Of a DNA stretch of 64,000 nucleotides, positions 39,074 to 49,394 are shown in pieces (positions within the stretch are counted from its first letter, which is position 1; every line of letters begins with the position of its first letter). Source of the stretch: Chromatiales bacterium (lineage in GTDB: Bacteria; Pseudomonadota; Gammaproteobacteria; Chromatiales; Chromatiaceae); contig JAKRWE010000001.1 in the NCBI GenBank assembly GCA_024712425.1, positions 1 through 64,000 of the forward strand. Direction: 5' to 3'. The notes beneath the pieces were generated by a model. It searched no databases. It was not told the origin of the DNA and saw nothing but the letters and a program-made list of their open reading frames with translations. The position numbers and the translations under genes are program-made.

Positions 39074-41220
39074 TCATTGATTGTCCTCCTCGTGATAGAT
39101 CCAGACGGTGGGGTCCTCGACCGGCAGCGCGGCGCCGGTCTGCGGGCACTTGTAGTGGGTGGGCAGGACGGGAAGCGCGGTCGCGATAACCTCGCCGGTA
39201 TCCTCGTCGATGCGTTCCGGACCGGGCACGGTCATGCCCTCGACGCACAGGTAGCCGAAGCGGGTGCGCGCCAGCGGCGGCAGGCCATAGTCCTCGGGAT
39301 TGCGGAAGAACTTGATGTAGCCCTTAGTGGCCAGCACGCTGATGCGGTCATTGATCGTCCGTTGCGCGCCCAGTCCGGCCTTGCCTTCAAAGGCCTCGGC
39401 AAACTGGTTGGCCATGTAAACCCGCCCTTCGGCGGCCTCGTTGAAGATCAGTTCCAGGATGACGTCGCACTTGCGTTTGCGCTCGGCGTCCAGTCGTTCG
39501 CCATACTCCTGCATCACCAGCCGCTCGCTGGCCTGCACCTCGACCCATTCGCCGCCGACCTTGTCCACGTGCATCGACGGCAGGCCCGGACCGTTGCGCA
39601 GCTCGAAGATCAGCTGGTGGGTGGTGCAGCTCTCGTCGGGGCGGAACAACAGCATCCCGGTCGAGTAGTAACCGCGCAGGCTGCCGGCGCCTGCCAGGGC
39701 CTGGAATGGGTCCTCCTCAAACTGGCGCTTGCCGAGCTTGCGGGTGTGGTGCACGAGGATGATGCCGGCGTCCGGGTTGACGGCATCGCGCAGGCGCTCG
39801 ATACGCTGCGACAGGAAAAACAGCATCGCCGCGTTGTCGTTCTCGCCGCCCGCATCGCCCCCGTCGAACAGGTTGCGGATGGGATCGATGGCAATGACGT
39901 CCGCGCCAGTCCCGGGCCAGGCGGCCTCGATGGCCGGGATCACCCGCTGGACGCCCTCGTCGTCGAGCACCATCTTCAGGTGCGGCGTGGCCACGAAGTT
40001 GTCGCGGGCGTGGTTGAGCCGGCTCGCCGGCAACCGGATCGCCTTCACCCGCTCGCGCAGGTAGTGGTACTGGACCTCGGCCTGCAGGTAGAACACCCGC
40101 AGGGGACGCGACGGACGCAGACCCAGGAAGTCGCTGCCCGCAGCCATGTGCGCGAGCCAGGAGAGCAGGAAGTCGCTCTTGCCGACCTTCGGCGCACCGC
40201 CGAATACCAGCAGGCCGCCGGGCGTGAGCACCCTGGGCCCGATCAGGTCCTCGGGCAGTGGCGAGTCGTCGTCGAGCAGCTGGCCGAGCGTGAAGGTAGC
40301 CAATGGCGACGTCGGGGCCTTGATGATCCGCCGCTCGCCCTGGGCGATGAACGCCTTGACGTCGAATCCCTCGGCCACGGCATCGGCCGCATCCCATTTT
40401 TCCGGCTTGTCCGCCGGCGGCACCAGAATGGCCACGGAACGGCTACCGGCCTGCACGCAGGCACGGGCGGCGTTCTCCGCGTAGTCCCAGCCGGGCGGAT
40501 CGCGGTCCGGCCAGATCAGGACGTCCTTGGCCGCGAGCGGCGACCAATCGGTCTTGTCCACCGGGGCCCGTGCACCGTTCATGGCGGTGGCGGCAACGAT
40601 GCCCTCCCGGATGAGGGCGTCGGCCGCCTTCTCGCCCTCGACCAGCACCACCTCGCGCGCCTTGGCCACGGCAGGCAGGTTGTAGAGCGGGCGCGCACGT
40701 CCCAGGGCCGGTACTCCTTACCGGTGGGCGGATCGAAGCGGTAGACGCAGGCGATCAGCTGGCCGCCCGCGTCCCGATAGTCCCACTTGGCGGTCCAGGG
40801 GCCGAGATCGTCCAGATGGGGCTCTGTGCGTTTCCGGTCGGGCTTGCCCCGGGGCTGAGGAGAATGCCCCAGCCAGCGACCGATCTCCTCGGCAAGTTGC
40901 GGGAAATCCCGCTTCGCCGACAGCCCGCGGGCGGCGGCCCACGGGTCGATGGCATCGCCGCCTTCATCGGTGGCGAAGTCCTTCCACAGACCGCGATGCT
41001 CGCCGTCGAGCGTCACCACCAGGCTCTTGCCCGGCGTGCCCTGGACATCGCCAATGAAGAACTGCCGGCCGCGGATCTTCCCTTCCGGGAACAGGTGCTT
41101 CAGTGCCTCCTCCAGCCGGTCCAGCAGCCCGCGCCGCAGGGCCTCCGTGTCCCGTTCAGGGAGGGCGTGTTGGTCCGGCGCGTCGTTGAAATCGAGCCAG
41201 ATGATGTTGTCCGCCATCAT
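39074..41220 (-). pseudogene. Phage primase (toprim) - RepA-like AAA helicase, frameshifted near 40690
   Basis: ORF 40579..41496 (MMADNIIWLDF...KEYRPWDVRAR) continues in another frame in 39074..40669 (VVLVEGEKAADALIREG...LLVFGGAPKVGKSDFLLSWLAHMAAG). Confidence 0.8.
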
Positions 41221-41971
41221 GCCTGCCTCCAGCATCGGTCCTGCCACGCGCAGCCCTTGCATTCGTGGTGCGTCGGCGTGGTGGCGAGGCGCGGCAGAAG
41301 CTCGCCCGCCTCGGTGGCCTGGATGACGCGCACGGCGCGGTCCGACATGCGCTGGGCGAGTCCGCCATCGAACGGCACCCGCTCGAACCAGAGTTCCTGC
41401 GTGTCCTTGTTGATGGCGGTAAGAGCGCGTGGTTTTGCGAGATGCCGGGAACGCTCGCCTCCATGTAGGCCTGGTAGACGGCGATCTGGGCGGCATAGAC
41501 CGGCTTGGCCTGGGCCACGCCGCGCTTGACGGTCTCCCGCCAAGCGCGGGCGTTCATGGTCTTGCATTCCCACAGCGCGGGATACGCGAGGCCCAGCGTC
41601 TCGGGACCGCCGGCCAGGATGCCGTCCACATGGCCCTGGATGCGACCGCCGGCCACCGAGAAGCCGAACTGCCCGCCGTCGGCCTTTTCGGTGTGGAGAA
41701 CGAATCCCGCCAGCCGCAGCCAACGGATCGCCAACGCTTCCAGCGCGTGCCCGACCTCGAAGATCCGCAGCACCCGGCCGGGCAGTTCGCGTCCCGGATC
41801 GACCGGAGCCTGGGCGTACTCGTACTGCAGCGCGCGCTCGCATGCGACGCCGAGGCGTGAACCGCCCAGATAACTGCGCGGCGTCCTGGACGCGTGCTCG
41901 GCGGTCAGCGCTTCGTCGATGACGGCCGTGACCTGCTCAAAGAATTTGGGGCGTGAGTTGTAATCGAGCAT
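41217..41971 (-). pseudogene. PD-(D/E)XK exonuclease-like protein, frameshifted near 41430
   Basis: ORF 41156..41971 (GHVDGILAGG...ALWECKTMN) continues in ORF 41217..41843 (TAINKDTQELWFERVPFDGG...CKGCAWQDRCWRQA). Confidence 0.75.
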
Positions 41972-41982
41972 GGCAACACCCC

Positions 41983-42327
41983 TCAGAACGGCACGTCATC
42001 GGGCGTGAGATCCCGCAGATTGTCGAAGTAGGCGGTGAGCACCACGTCGACCAGTTGCAGGATCTCCTCCCGGCTGTAGTCGGCCAGCGGCCGGTCCATG
42101 CCGATGGATGAGACGTATTCCCCGAGCCGGGGCAGCACAGCCTCCATCGCGGCCTTCTCGTTGTGGGTGGGATCAATCACGACGCCACCTCCGGCCTTCG
42201 CCCTGCGTGCGTAAATGTCCTGGCAGCGCATGGAGCAGAAGCGCTTGAACTGCCGCTTTACTCCGGCTCTGGGCGGCGACACCCAGCAAAAGCCCCGGCC
42301 TTCGCGTCCACATACCGCGCATATCAC
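41983..42327 (-). CDS. Phage protein with N-terminal Cys motif
   Basis: MICAVCGREGRGFCWV...KRFCSMRCQDIY. Confidence 0.6.
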   Translation of the reverse strand: MICAVCGREGRGFCWVSPPRAGVKRQFKRFCSMRCQDIYARRAKAGGGVVIDPTHNEKAAMEAVLPRLGEYVSSIGMDRPLADYSREEILQLVDVVLTAYFDNLRDLTPDDVPF

Positions 42328-42400
42328 GGCGCACCTCCCTGTGCGCCGCCCTTCGGGCAGCCGCTGCGCGGCTGTGCAAATGCTCTGTCCTGATCATTTG

Positions 42401-44069
42401 TCACGCTGCCTCCTTAGCCGCTCCCGGCTTCCTGCCTCCCGCGGCACTAGCACATCCATGTACGTCGTCATCCGCCGCGCCGAACACCCGGGACTGGATG
42501 TCGCGCTTGTTGAACCGGAACGCCAACAGGCAGGAGGCCTGATAGCGGGTCAGGCCGAAGTCCTGGCGGTACTCGGGAGGCAGGTAGCGCAGCTGCTGCT
42601 CGGTGGGCGGCTGGTTGAGCCAGCGGCGGGACTTGGCAGCGGTGTCGTCGGTTTCGTGGGTATTGAGCCAGTCGTCGGCCTGCGCCAGGCAGACGGTGCG
42701 CTCGCCGATGGCAAGCAACCGGGTGGCGAGCCCTTTGCCGCCGCCCACGGCGTGCCAGCGTCCGGACAACCAGAACACGCCGGCTCAGGCGCTGAAGCCG
42801 GTGGCCATCAGTGCCGCGTCGTCCCCGAACAGATCGCACCAGCGGAAGGAGGAACGCTTGAGCAGATCCACCTCGGACATCACGAAGTCGGTCAGTTCCG
42901 CTCTGGATTCCGGCTCCGCGCGTTCCCACGCGTGGCCGCACAGGGGGCATTCCAATGACGCCGCCGGCACCCGAGCGCCGCACTCGGGGCAGTCTTTTTT
43001 CGGTGCTTCGCCTTTGAACATGCGGCCATCCAGGTCGACGTCCTGTTCCAGGGATCCGTGCAGCAGCGTGCTGGTGCCGAAGTCCAGCACGATGCAGTCG
43101 GTCTTGGTGACGCCGGGATGCTCGTTGGGATCGACGGTGCGCAGGCCCCGTCCCACCATCTGGATCAGGGTGGACTTGAAGGAGCTGGGCCGCAGCAATA
43201 CGACACAAGAGGTCGGCGGATGGTCCCAGCCCTCGGTGAGCACAGCGACATTGACCACCACCCGGGCCTCGCCCCGGGCGAAACGATCCAGCGCCGCCTT
43301 GCGCTCGGTCGCGGGCTGGTCGCCATGCACCACGACGGTCGGGACGCCTACGGCATCAAAGGCCTCGGCCACGTTCCGGGCGTGATCGACCGTGGAGCAG
43401 AACACCACCGTCTGGCGGTCGCCGGCCTTCTCCTTCCAGTGACGGATCACGGCCTCGGTGACCGGCGAGCGGTTCATGATGGCGTCCACCTCGGCCATGT
43501 CGAAGTCGTCGGCGGTGCGTTTCACGCGGGACAGCGCGTCCCGGGTCCCCACATCGATGACGAAGGTGCGCGGCGGCACCAGATGCCCGGAGCGGAACAG
43601 CTCGCCCAGGGTGATCTGGTCGGCCACGTTGCTGAACACCGGCCGCAGTCCCTTGCCGTCGCCGCGGCCAGGCGTGGCGGTGACGCCGAACACCCGCGCG
43701 TCGGGATTGCGTTCGCGGACGTGGTCGATGATACGGCGATAGCTGATTGCTGCCGCGTGATGGGCCTCGTCCACCACCAGCAGGTCCAACGTCGGCATCC
43801 GCTTGAGATGGGTTTCCCGGGCCAGCGTCTGAACCATGGCGAAGGTGGCCTGGCCGGCCCAGGACTTCTGCCGGGCGTCGAAGATCGAGGTGGTGATCTT
43901 CGGGTTGATGCGGGAGAACTTGGCGGCGTTCTGGCCGGTCAGCTCGTCGCGATGGGCGAGAATGCAGGCCTTGGCATCGGTATCGCTGATGATGCTGCCG
44001 GCCGCCGCCGAGAGCATGACAGTCTTGCCCGCGCCCGACAAACACCTTCTGTCGGGGTCTCAGGATCAT
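42401..44069 (-). pseudogene. DEAD/DEAH SF2 helicase with N-terminal deletion and in-frame TGA
   Basis: SGAGKTVMLSAAAG, DLLVVDEAHHAAA, QMVGRGLRTVDP; MILRPRQKVFV lies out of frame upstream; TGA at 42785 with same-frame continuation to 42401. Confidence 0.82.
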
Positions 44070-44081
44070 CGCGGGCCCTCC

Positions 44082-44663
44082 TCACTGCGCCCAGCTGGGA
44101 CGGTTGGGCGGCGCGGCCGGCGCGGCCTGCGTCTGCTGCGGCGCGACCGGCGCTGCCGAAGGCTGCCCCATGAGCGCGGCGTAGTCCTTGTGATCAGGCG
44201 TGATCGCCTGCTTGACGACATTCCTGTCTTCGCCGTTCTGGTCCTTCTCCACGTCCACGCGGGCGACGAACTCGATGCCGTCCAGATCCTGGAAGCCCTG
44301 GATCCGGCGCGCCTGCTGCGCGCCGGAAGATTTGTCTCCGGGGTGCACGCCGCGGGCGGAGTTGAGGATGCCCTTGATGAAGGCACGGCCCATGTTGGCC
44401 CACTCCGGTCCCTTGGGGCTGTGCAGCCCGATCAGCGACCACATCTTGCGCCGGGCGTACTTGCCCTCCAGCACCACGAACTCGCAGTTGAGATAAACCG
44501 AGCCCGTGGTCTGGCTCTGGGTGGCGTAGCCGCCGGTCCAGCCCTGGGCGGGGTCGTCGAAGCCGCCCGGGCGGATGGTCATGCGCACCTTGACCAGCGT
44601 GCCCTTGGGGATCAGGTCGAAGCCGGCCTGGTCTTCGGCGTTGTTGAAGTCGAAATAGCTCAT
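44082..44663 (-). CDS. DUF669-like phage recombination/ssDNA-associated protein
   Basis: MSYFDFNNAEDQAGFDLIPKGTLVKVRMTIRPGGFDDPAQGWTGGYATQSQTTGSVYLNCEFVVLEGKYARRK. Confidence 0.7.
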   Translation of the reverse strand: MSYFDFNNAEDQAGFDLIPKGTLVKVRMTIRPGGFDDPAQGWTGGYATQSQTTGSVYLNCEFVVLEGKYARRKMWSLIGLHSPKGPEWANMGRAFIKGILNSARGVHPGDKSSGAQQARRIQGFQDLDGIEFVARVDVEKDQNGEDRNVVKQAITPDHKDYAALMGQPSAAPVAPQQTQAAPAAPPNRPSWAQ

Positions 44664-45526
44664 GGGGTCACCTCTTCATTCGGTTCGGGGTTGGCGGGGC
44701 GGTCGAAGCGCAGGCGCTCGGAGGCGGGCCGCGCGGGGCTGGCGATCTTTTCCATGAGGCGGCCCAGATGCGGCTCCTCGATGAGGTCCAGCCGGCCGGA
44801 GCGGTCCTTGGCGGGATAGCCCCAGGGGTTCAGGGTGTGGCAGACGAAGGCGCGGTACGGCTCACCGTCAGCCTCGCGAATCTCGGCCAGGGTGATGACC
44901 TCGTCCACGATGCCGGGCAGCTCCAGGCCCGTCTTGGAACCCTCGATCTGCAACTGGAAGACGCGGCGATTGAAGTCGTCGAGCTTCTCGTCGAGGATCG
45001 CGACGAACCAGACGTTCTTGCCGCGGGTGTGCTGCAGATGGGTGAGCCAGGCAATCATCTCCTGGCCGAGCAGACCATAGGCGCCACGCATGTCGGGCTT
45101 GCCGGTGCGCTCGGAAACCGCCTGCGGCTGTCCCTTGCGCCACTGCAGGCACAGCCGACCGGCGACGGTGATGGAGTCGACGTACACCGTGTCGTACTTG
45201 TCCATCACCGACGGGTCGCCGTACTTCTCGCAGACGGCGTCGAAGTGCGCCTGGCTGTAGGCCTGATCACTGCGCAGCGCCGGGTCCGGCCCGCCGATAA
45301 ACACGGCCAGGTCCCGGCACTCGGGCCAGGTGCGCGGGCGGATGGCATCGCCCGCCCAGCCCTCGACAGCCAGATCGCCGGCCTCCAGATCGAAGAACAA
45401 CGTGCGCTCGGGATCCAGGGTCCAGAGCTGGGAGGTCTTGCCGATGCCGCTTCGGCCCACCAACACCCCCTTGACGCCTCGCCGTTCGGCGAGGCGTTCA
45501 TCAGCGGAGATGATGGGCAGGCTCAT
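44660..45526 (-). CDS. Phage RecA-like/AAA NTP-binding protein
   Basis: GVLVGRSGIGKTSQLWTLDPERTLFFDLEAGDLAV...KYDTVYVDSITVAGRLCLQW. Confidence 0.82.
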   Translation of the reverse strand: MSLPIISADERLAERRGVKGVLVGRSGIGKTSQLWTLDPERTLFFDLEAGDLAVEGWAGDAIRPRTWPECRDLAVFIGGPDPALRSDQAYSQAHFDAVCEKYGDPSVMDKYDTVYVDSITVAGRLCLQWRKGQPQAVSERTGKPDMRGAYGLLGQEMIAWLTHLQHTRGKNVWFVAILDEKLDDFNRRVFQLQIEGSKTGLELPGIVDEVITLAEIREADGEPYRAFVCHTLNPWGYPAKDRSGRLDLIEEPHLGRLMEKIASPARPASERLRFDRPANPEPNEEVTP

Positions 45527-45801
45527 GACCGGGCCTCCTCGTCGGAGAAGATCTCGTCGAGGCGCTGCGCGCCGAGGCCGCGGCGTTTGCGGGCCATGTC
45601 AACGAGGTCCCGCAACCGGTAGGTGTGCCGATTGATCGGCTGAATACGGTCTTCGAGGTCAACGATCGCCAGCACGATCTGGTCGAGCGTCGCGTCATTG
45701 AGGGAGATTTCCGCGCCATCCACATAGATGGTCTCGGGCAGGTCCTCCAGATAGGGGTTCAGCTTCTGCAGCCGTTCGAGCAAAGTGCGTTTTTTGAACA
45801 T
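45523..45801 (-). CDS. Small phage protein
   Basis: MFKKRTLLERLQKLNPYLEDLPETIYVDGAEISLND. Confidence 0.6.
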   Translation of the reverse strand: MFKKRTLLERLQKLNPYLEDLPETIYVDGAEISLNDATLDQIVLAIVDLEDRIQPINRHTYRLRDLVDMARKRRGLGAQRLDEIFSDEEARS

Positions 45802-45806
45802 GTCAG

Positions 45807-46277
45807 TTACTCCTGCATCAAGGCGAGACGGAACCCGGGTTTTCCGGTCTTGAGGGTGCGGGCGGGCGCGAAGGCCTGCCGGATGGACTCGGGCCAGGCG
45901 TTGAAGCGGCTCTCGGGCACGCGATAGCTGATCTCGACGTACTCGGCGGGGTCGTCGCCGCTGGCCTCGATGCGGCGCACGATCTCGGCGAGCCGCTTCT
46001 GGTCCCAGGAGATCCGCTTGGGCAGGTCCGCGGTGACGCGTACCGGGCCATCGTCGAAATGCACCACGCCGGTGTCCTTGCCGACCGTCAGGCGGGCCGC
46101 CTGCGCCCGGTCGGCGTACTTCAGCTCCAGGGTGCGGTCGATGTGCTCGACAAGCGCGCGGGCCGAGGCCAGCAGGTCGGCGGCATCGTTCTTGATGCGG
46201 AACAGAGTCTCGGCAGGTTGCCTCGCGAGATCGCCGGGAGGCGTGGCCAGCACCTGATCGAGGGTGAAGGCGGTCAT
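45807..46277 (-). CDS. Phage protein
   Basis: MTAFTLDQVLATPPGDLARQPAETLFRIKNDAADLLASARALVEHIDRTLELKY. Confidence 0.6.
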   Translation of the reverse strand: MTAFTLDQVLATPPGDLARQPAETLFRIKNDAADLLASARALVEHIDRTLELKYADRAQAARLTVGKDTGVVHFDDGPVRVTADLPKRISWDQKRLAEIVRRIEASGDDPAEYVEISYRVPESRFNAWPESIRQAFAPARTLKTGKPGFRLALMQE

Positions 46278-46486
46278 GCGGCACCTCCCGCGCTTGCGCG
46301 CTCCGAGGTGCTCTTGCGCAGACAGTCGGCCTCGTAGGACTCGATGTCCTCCACGCGGTAGAGCACGCGCCCGTGCAGTTTGAGGAAGATCGGGCCGATG
46401 CCCTCGCTGCGCCAGCGTTCCAGCGTGGCTTCGCTGACGCCCCAGCGTTCGGCCAGTTGGCGTTGGTTCAGATGTTTCACACTCAC
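46274..46486 (-). CDS. AlpA/MerR-like HTH protein
   Basis: HLNQRQLAERWGVSEATLERWRSEGIGPIFLKLHGRVLYRVEDIESYE. Confidence 0.8.
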   Translation of the reverse strand: MSVKHLNQRQLAERWGVSEATLERWRSEGIGPIFLKLHGRVLYRVEDIESYEADCLRKSTSERASAGGAA

Positions 46487-46651
46487 GATTCGCTCCTTTG
46501 GGTTGTTGCGGAAACGTGAGGTGATTCTGGGAAGGAAGATGTACGGGCGTCGCCGGCCCGGATGTACGGAGAAATGTACGGAGTGCGTGCCGGCGTTGGT
46601 CAGGCAACAAAAAACCGCGCGATGGCGGCTTGGTGGGACGAGGGAGTAGAG

Positions 46652-47653
46652 TCAGGGGGTGTTGAAGCTGTATTTCCCGCGTTCGGGGCTGGCAATGTAG
46701 GTGCGCCACCGCGCGCTGCCAGAGAACAGGCTCTGCATTTTCCTGCTGCGCGAGTGCGCCGAGGGCGGATAAGCCGCGTTCAGGATTTCCGCTGCATCGA
46801 GCATGACTCGATCCTTGAGCCACTGCTCATATATGTAGCGCACGGCTTGAGCCTGGCGCTCACCCCTGATCTGCCACGGCTCAGGGATTCCTCGAATGGT
46901 GAGCGTCTGGGTATGGCTGTCGTAATGGACTGGCGGCGACGGCTCGGTCGTTATGCCCGCAGGTGCGGTAAGGACGCGTTCGAGCATGTGGGTATCGATA
47001 TCCGTCTCCTCGCTGACGGGAATCAGGGCGTCGGGCAGCGAGGCAAGGCGATACGCCCTGGGCGGCGTGACGATCTCAGGGGGCGGATTGCCGCAGGTTA
47101 GAATAAGGCCGTCTTCTGGCAGAGTGCGATCGTTGAAAAAGCGAAGAAGATCGGGCAACCGGCCATCCGTATCACGGGCAAGCCAGATCCCAGTACGCAC
47201 CTGTCCCAGCCGAGCAGGACCGAGATGCCAAAGTGCTCCGTCAAGGTGGGCCGTATCGAGTTGCCGACGATCAGCCTGTGCGATATCCAGCAGGTCGGCG
47301 ATGAGGGTCAGTAAAGGTTGGGGGTTGACGACATAGACGCCCGCTTCTTGTTCAGGGAGCAGGGCATGCCGGAAAGTATCGGGGCAGCGGTAGCCGATGG
47401 TCCCGTCATGGTCATATTCGATTTCGACCGGCACCGGCTCCCGATCGGCATCCACGACATAGAAGCCGGCGTCGCCAACCCGTTCGAGCCACGGTTCGAG
47501 CAGGGGGTTGCGCGGCACCTCACCCCGGAATAGCTCCCAACCCGGGATGCCCTGGAGGCGAACGTTCTCGGCGCCCGCGATGGATTGCTGCGCCCGGTCG
47601 AACAGCGCAAGCAGTTCATGCAGCAGAGGCGTCAGGATGGGGACTCTCGACAC
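46652..47653 (-). CDS. Uncharacterised protein, last gene of the Xre-ImmA/PIN operon
   Basis: Likely GTG start (VSRVPILTPLLHELLALFDRAQQS...), overlapping the upstream gene; no family recognised. Confidence 0.65.
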   Translation of the reverse strand: MSRVPILTPLLHELLALFDRAQQSIAGAENVRLQGIPGWELFRGEVPRNPLLEPWLERVGDAGFYVVDADREPVPVEIEYDHDGTIGYRCPDTFRHALLPEQEAGVYVVNPQPLLTLIADLLDIAQADRRQLDTAHLDGALWHLGPARLGQVRTGIWLARDTDGRLPDLLRFFNDRTLPEDGLILTCGNPPPEIVTPPRAYRLASLPDALIPVSEETDIDTHMLERVLTAPAGITTEPSPPVHYDSHTQTLTIRGIPEPWQIRGERQAQAVRYIYEQWLKDRVMLDAAEILNAAYPPSAHSRSRKMQSLFSGSARWRTYIASPERGKYSFNTP

Positions 47654-48842
47654 TGCCGATCTCCTTGACCAGCCCCCATTTGACCAACAGCCGGTCGCAC
47701 AGGGCCCCATCCTTTTCGCGCTTTGCCTTGATGTTGCACTTGTTCTCGCCACGCAGCACGATGGAGACCGTGCGCGCCCGTCCTCGGCCTTCCTTGCGCA
47801 GGCGCACGGCAATCTTGGCGTAGGTGAGCGGCCTGCGCCGGTAGTCGAAATCCGGTCCGACCAGTGAACGACCGGCAGTAAAGATGTCGTCCGCGTCATT
47901 GGACCACATCTTTACCAGCAGGCTGCGGGTGCCTGCGCTGTAACCCAACTCGGTGACCTTGACCCAGACAACCGGCTCGCTGCTGATATCGAATTCCCGC
48001 GGCTCGGCCAGGCTCTGGTAGTCGTATTGCTTGATGGGCACCTTCTCCCCGGTGATCGGCGACTGCAGCAGGGTGTCCGCGACCAGCTTGGCCAGATCCT
48101 CGCGGCCCTGCTTGCCGCGGGAGAGCACCTCCAGGTTGCCGTTGTCCGGTTCATAGGTCACGAACGAAGACTCCGCACGGACGATCTCCTGCGGTACCAC
48201 GCTGCTGTCCTTGACCCGTTCCACCGATTCGGGTGGGCGGTTGGAGTGGATGCTGATCTGATAGAGCGCGATGTCGTCGCTATCATCGGTATTGGGCCGC
48301 AACCTCCGGAACACCTGCACAGCGATGTCTTTCACATCACAGCCGCGATGCGCGGCCAGCTTGCGATGGAAGTCGGCGACCGCATCGGCGTCTTCCAGCA
48401 CCGTAAGATCCTTGGGCGCGACGAAACCGTCATAGCAGGTCTGGCTCTGATGCAGATAGTCCGCCTGTCGCCAGTCCAGGGCCCGGTGAAACAAATCCGG
48501 TTCGTTGCGGTAGAGCCACAGGCTGCGTTCGTACTGGTTGGCCAGCTTGTCGAAGGCCTCGCGATCCTCGTCATCGAAAATGTCCTCCTGGATGCCATCC
48601 ATCGCATCCTGCCCCGGTGCGTCGCAGAGGAGTACGATTTTCTCCGCCACTTCCTCCATTCGCTGGCGGTCGGGTATCGGCAGGGCATTGAGGGCTTCAG
48701 TCAATTGGGCGCGCTGCTTCCGCTTGCCGTCATCTTCGTCGAGTTCCGGCAAGGCGGTATTGAACTCCTCACGGACGAAGGCCCGAAAGACCTTGGGTGG
48801 GAGGTGGCCGAGCAGTTTGGCGAGATTCTGGGCGTCTTTCAT
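47616..48842 (-). CDS. Uncharacterised 408-aa protein, third gene of the Xre-ImmA/PIN operon
   Basis: MKDAQNLAKLLGHLPPKVFRAFVREEFNTALPELDEDDGKRK...; long conserved-looking ORF, no family recognised. Confidence 0.7.
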   Translation of the reverse strand: MKDAQNLAKLLGHLPPKVFRAFVREEFNTALPELDEDDGKRKQRAQLTEALNALPIPDRQRMEEVAEKIVLLCDAPGQDAMDGIQEDIFDDEDREAFDKLANQYERSLWLYRNEPDLFHRALDWRQADYLHQSQTCYDGFVAPKDLTVLEDADAVADFHRKLAAHRGCDVKDIAVQVFRRLRPNTDDSDDIALYQISIHSNRPPESVERVKDSSVVPQEIVRAESSFVTYEPDNGNLEVLSRGKQGREDLAKLVADTLLQSPITGEKVPIKQYDYQSLAEPREFDISSEPVVWVKVTELGYSAGTRSLLVKMWSNDADDIFTAGRSLVGPDFDYRRRPLTYAKIAVRLRKEGRGRARTVSIVLRGENKCNIKAKREKDGALCDRLLVKWGLVKEIGSVESPHPDASAA

Positions 48843-48881
48843 TCATCTCTCCTTGGACCCGCTTTCAGGGGACGGTAGTAG

Positions 48882-49388
48882 TCAATTGTTTCCTCTCATG
48901 CGTTTGAGCCGCCTGCGGATTTCCGCAGCCGGCAGGTGTGTTCGCGGGTCTTCCAGCATGCCGGCCAGAGCTTCCGCCAGCGTTTCTGTCGGGACGATCC
49001 CCTTGGCCTCGAGCTGATCGATGATCCAGAACACGCCCAGCACTTCGATCGTTTCCTCCTCGGCAGTCTGGCGCATGCGCCTGTCACTGCTCAGTAAGGG
49101 CCATTCGTTGACGACCGATAGCGTGATAGCGAAACAATCGTGCAGCGTCAGCTGCGGGCGTCGTTTCTGGTAGCCAGCAGTCTGTTCCATGCCTTTCGGA
49201 TCCAGGTGCTCGATGCGCAGGCCGAGACGCACGAGGTCTTCCCGGGTCAGGCCATGCAGGTCGAGCAACTCGTCCTCATAGAGGATGTCGGGAACGGCAA
49301 ATTTGCAGGGCAGCTCGAAGATCGCTTCGAGGAGGGACCACTTCGAAAGCTCGATCAGGACAGACGCATCGCTTACCAACACCCGCAC
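48882..49388 (-). CDS. PIN-domain-like protein
   Basis: MRVLVSDASVLIELSKWSLLEAIFELPCKFAVPDILYEDEL...LTLHDCFAITLSVVNEWPLLSSDRRMR. Confidence 0.82.
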   Translation of the reverse strand: MRVLVSDASVLIELSKWSLLEAIFELPCKFAVPDILYEDELLDLHGLTREDLVRLGLRIEHLDPKGMEQTAGYQKRRPQLTLHDCFAITLSVVNEWPLLSSDRRMRQTAEEETIEVLGVFWIIDQLEAKGIVPTETLAEALAGMLEDPRTHLPAAEIRRRLKRMRGNN

Positions 49389-49394
49389 AAACGG

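Noticed and set aside
39002-40744. 580-aa plus-strand ORF opposite the RepA-like helicase
   Set aside because: Antisense shadow; Walker A helicase on minus strand is real.
27340-42787. UGA recoded as tryptophan in the prophage
   Set aside because: Two TGA codons sit where Trp would fit, but other genes of the same region end in TGA, so nonsense mutation is simpler.
46652-47899. Full 415-aa reading from 47899
   Set aside because: The first ~80 residues are an out-of-frame reading of the upstream gene; a GTG start near 47653 is more plausible.
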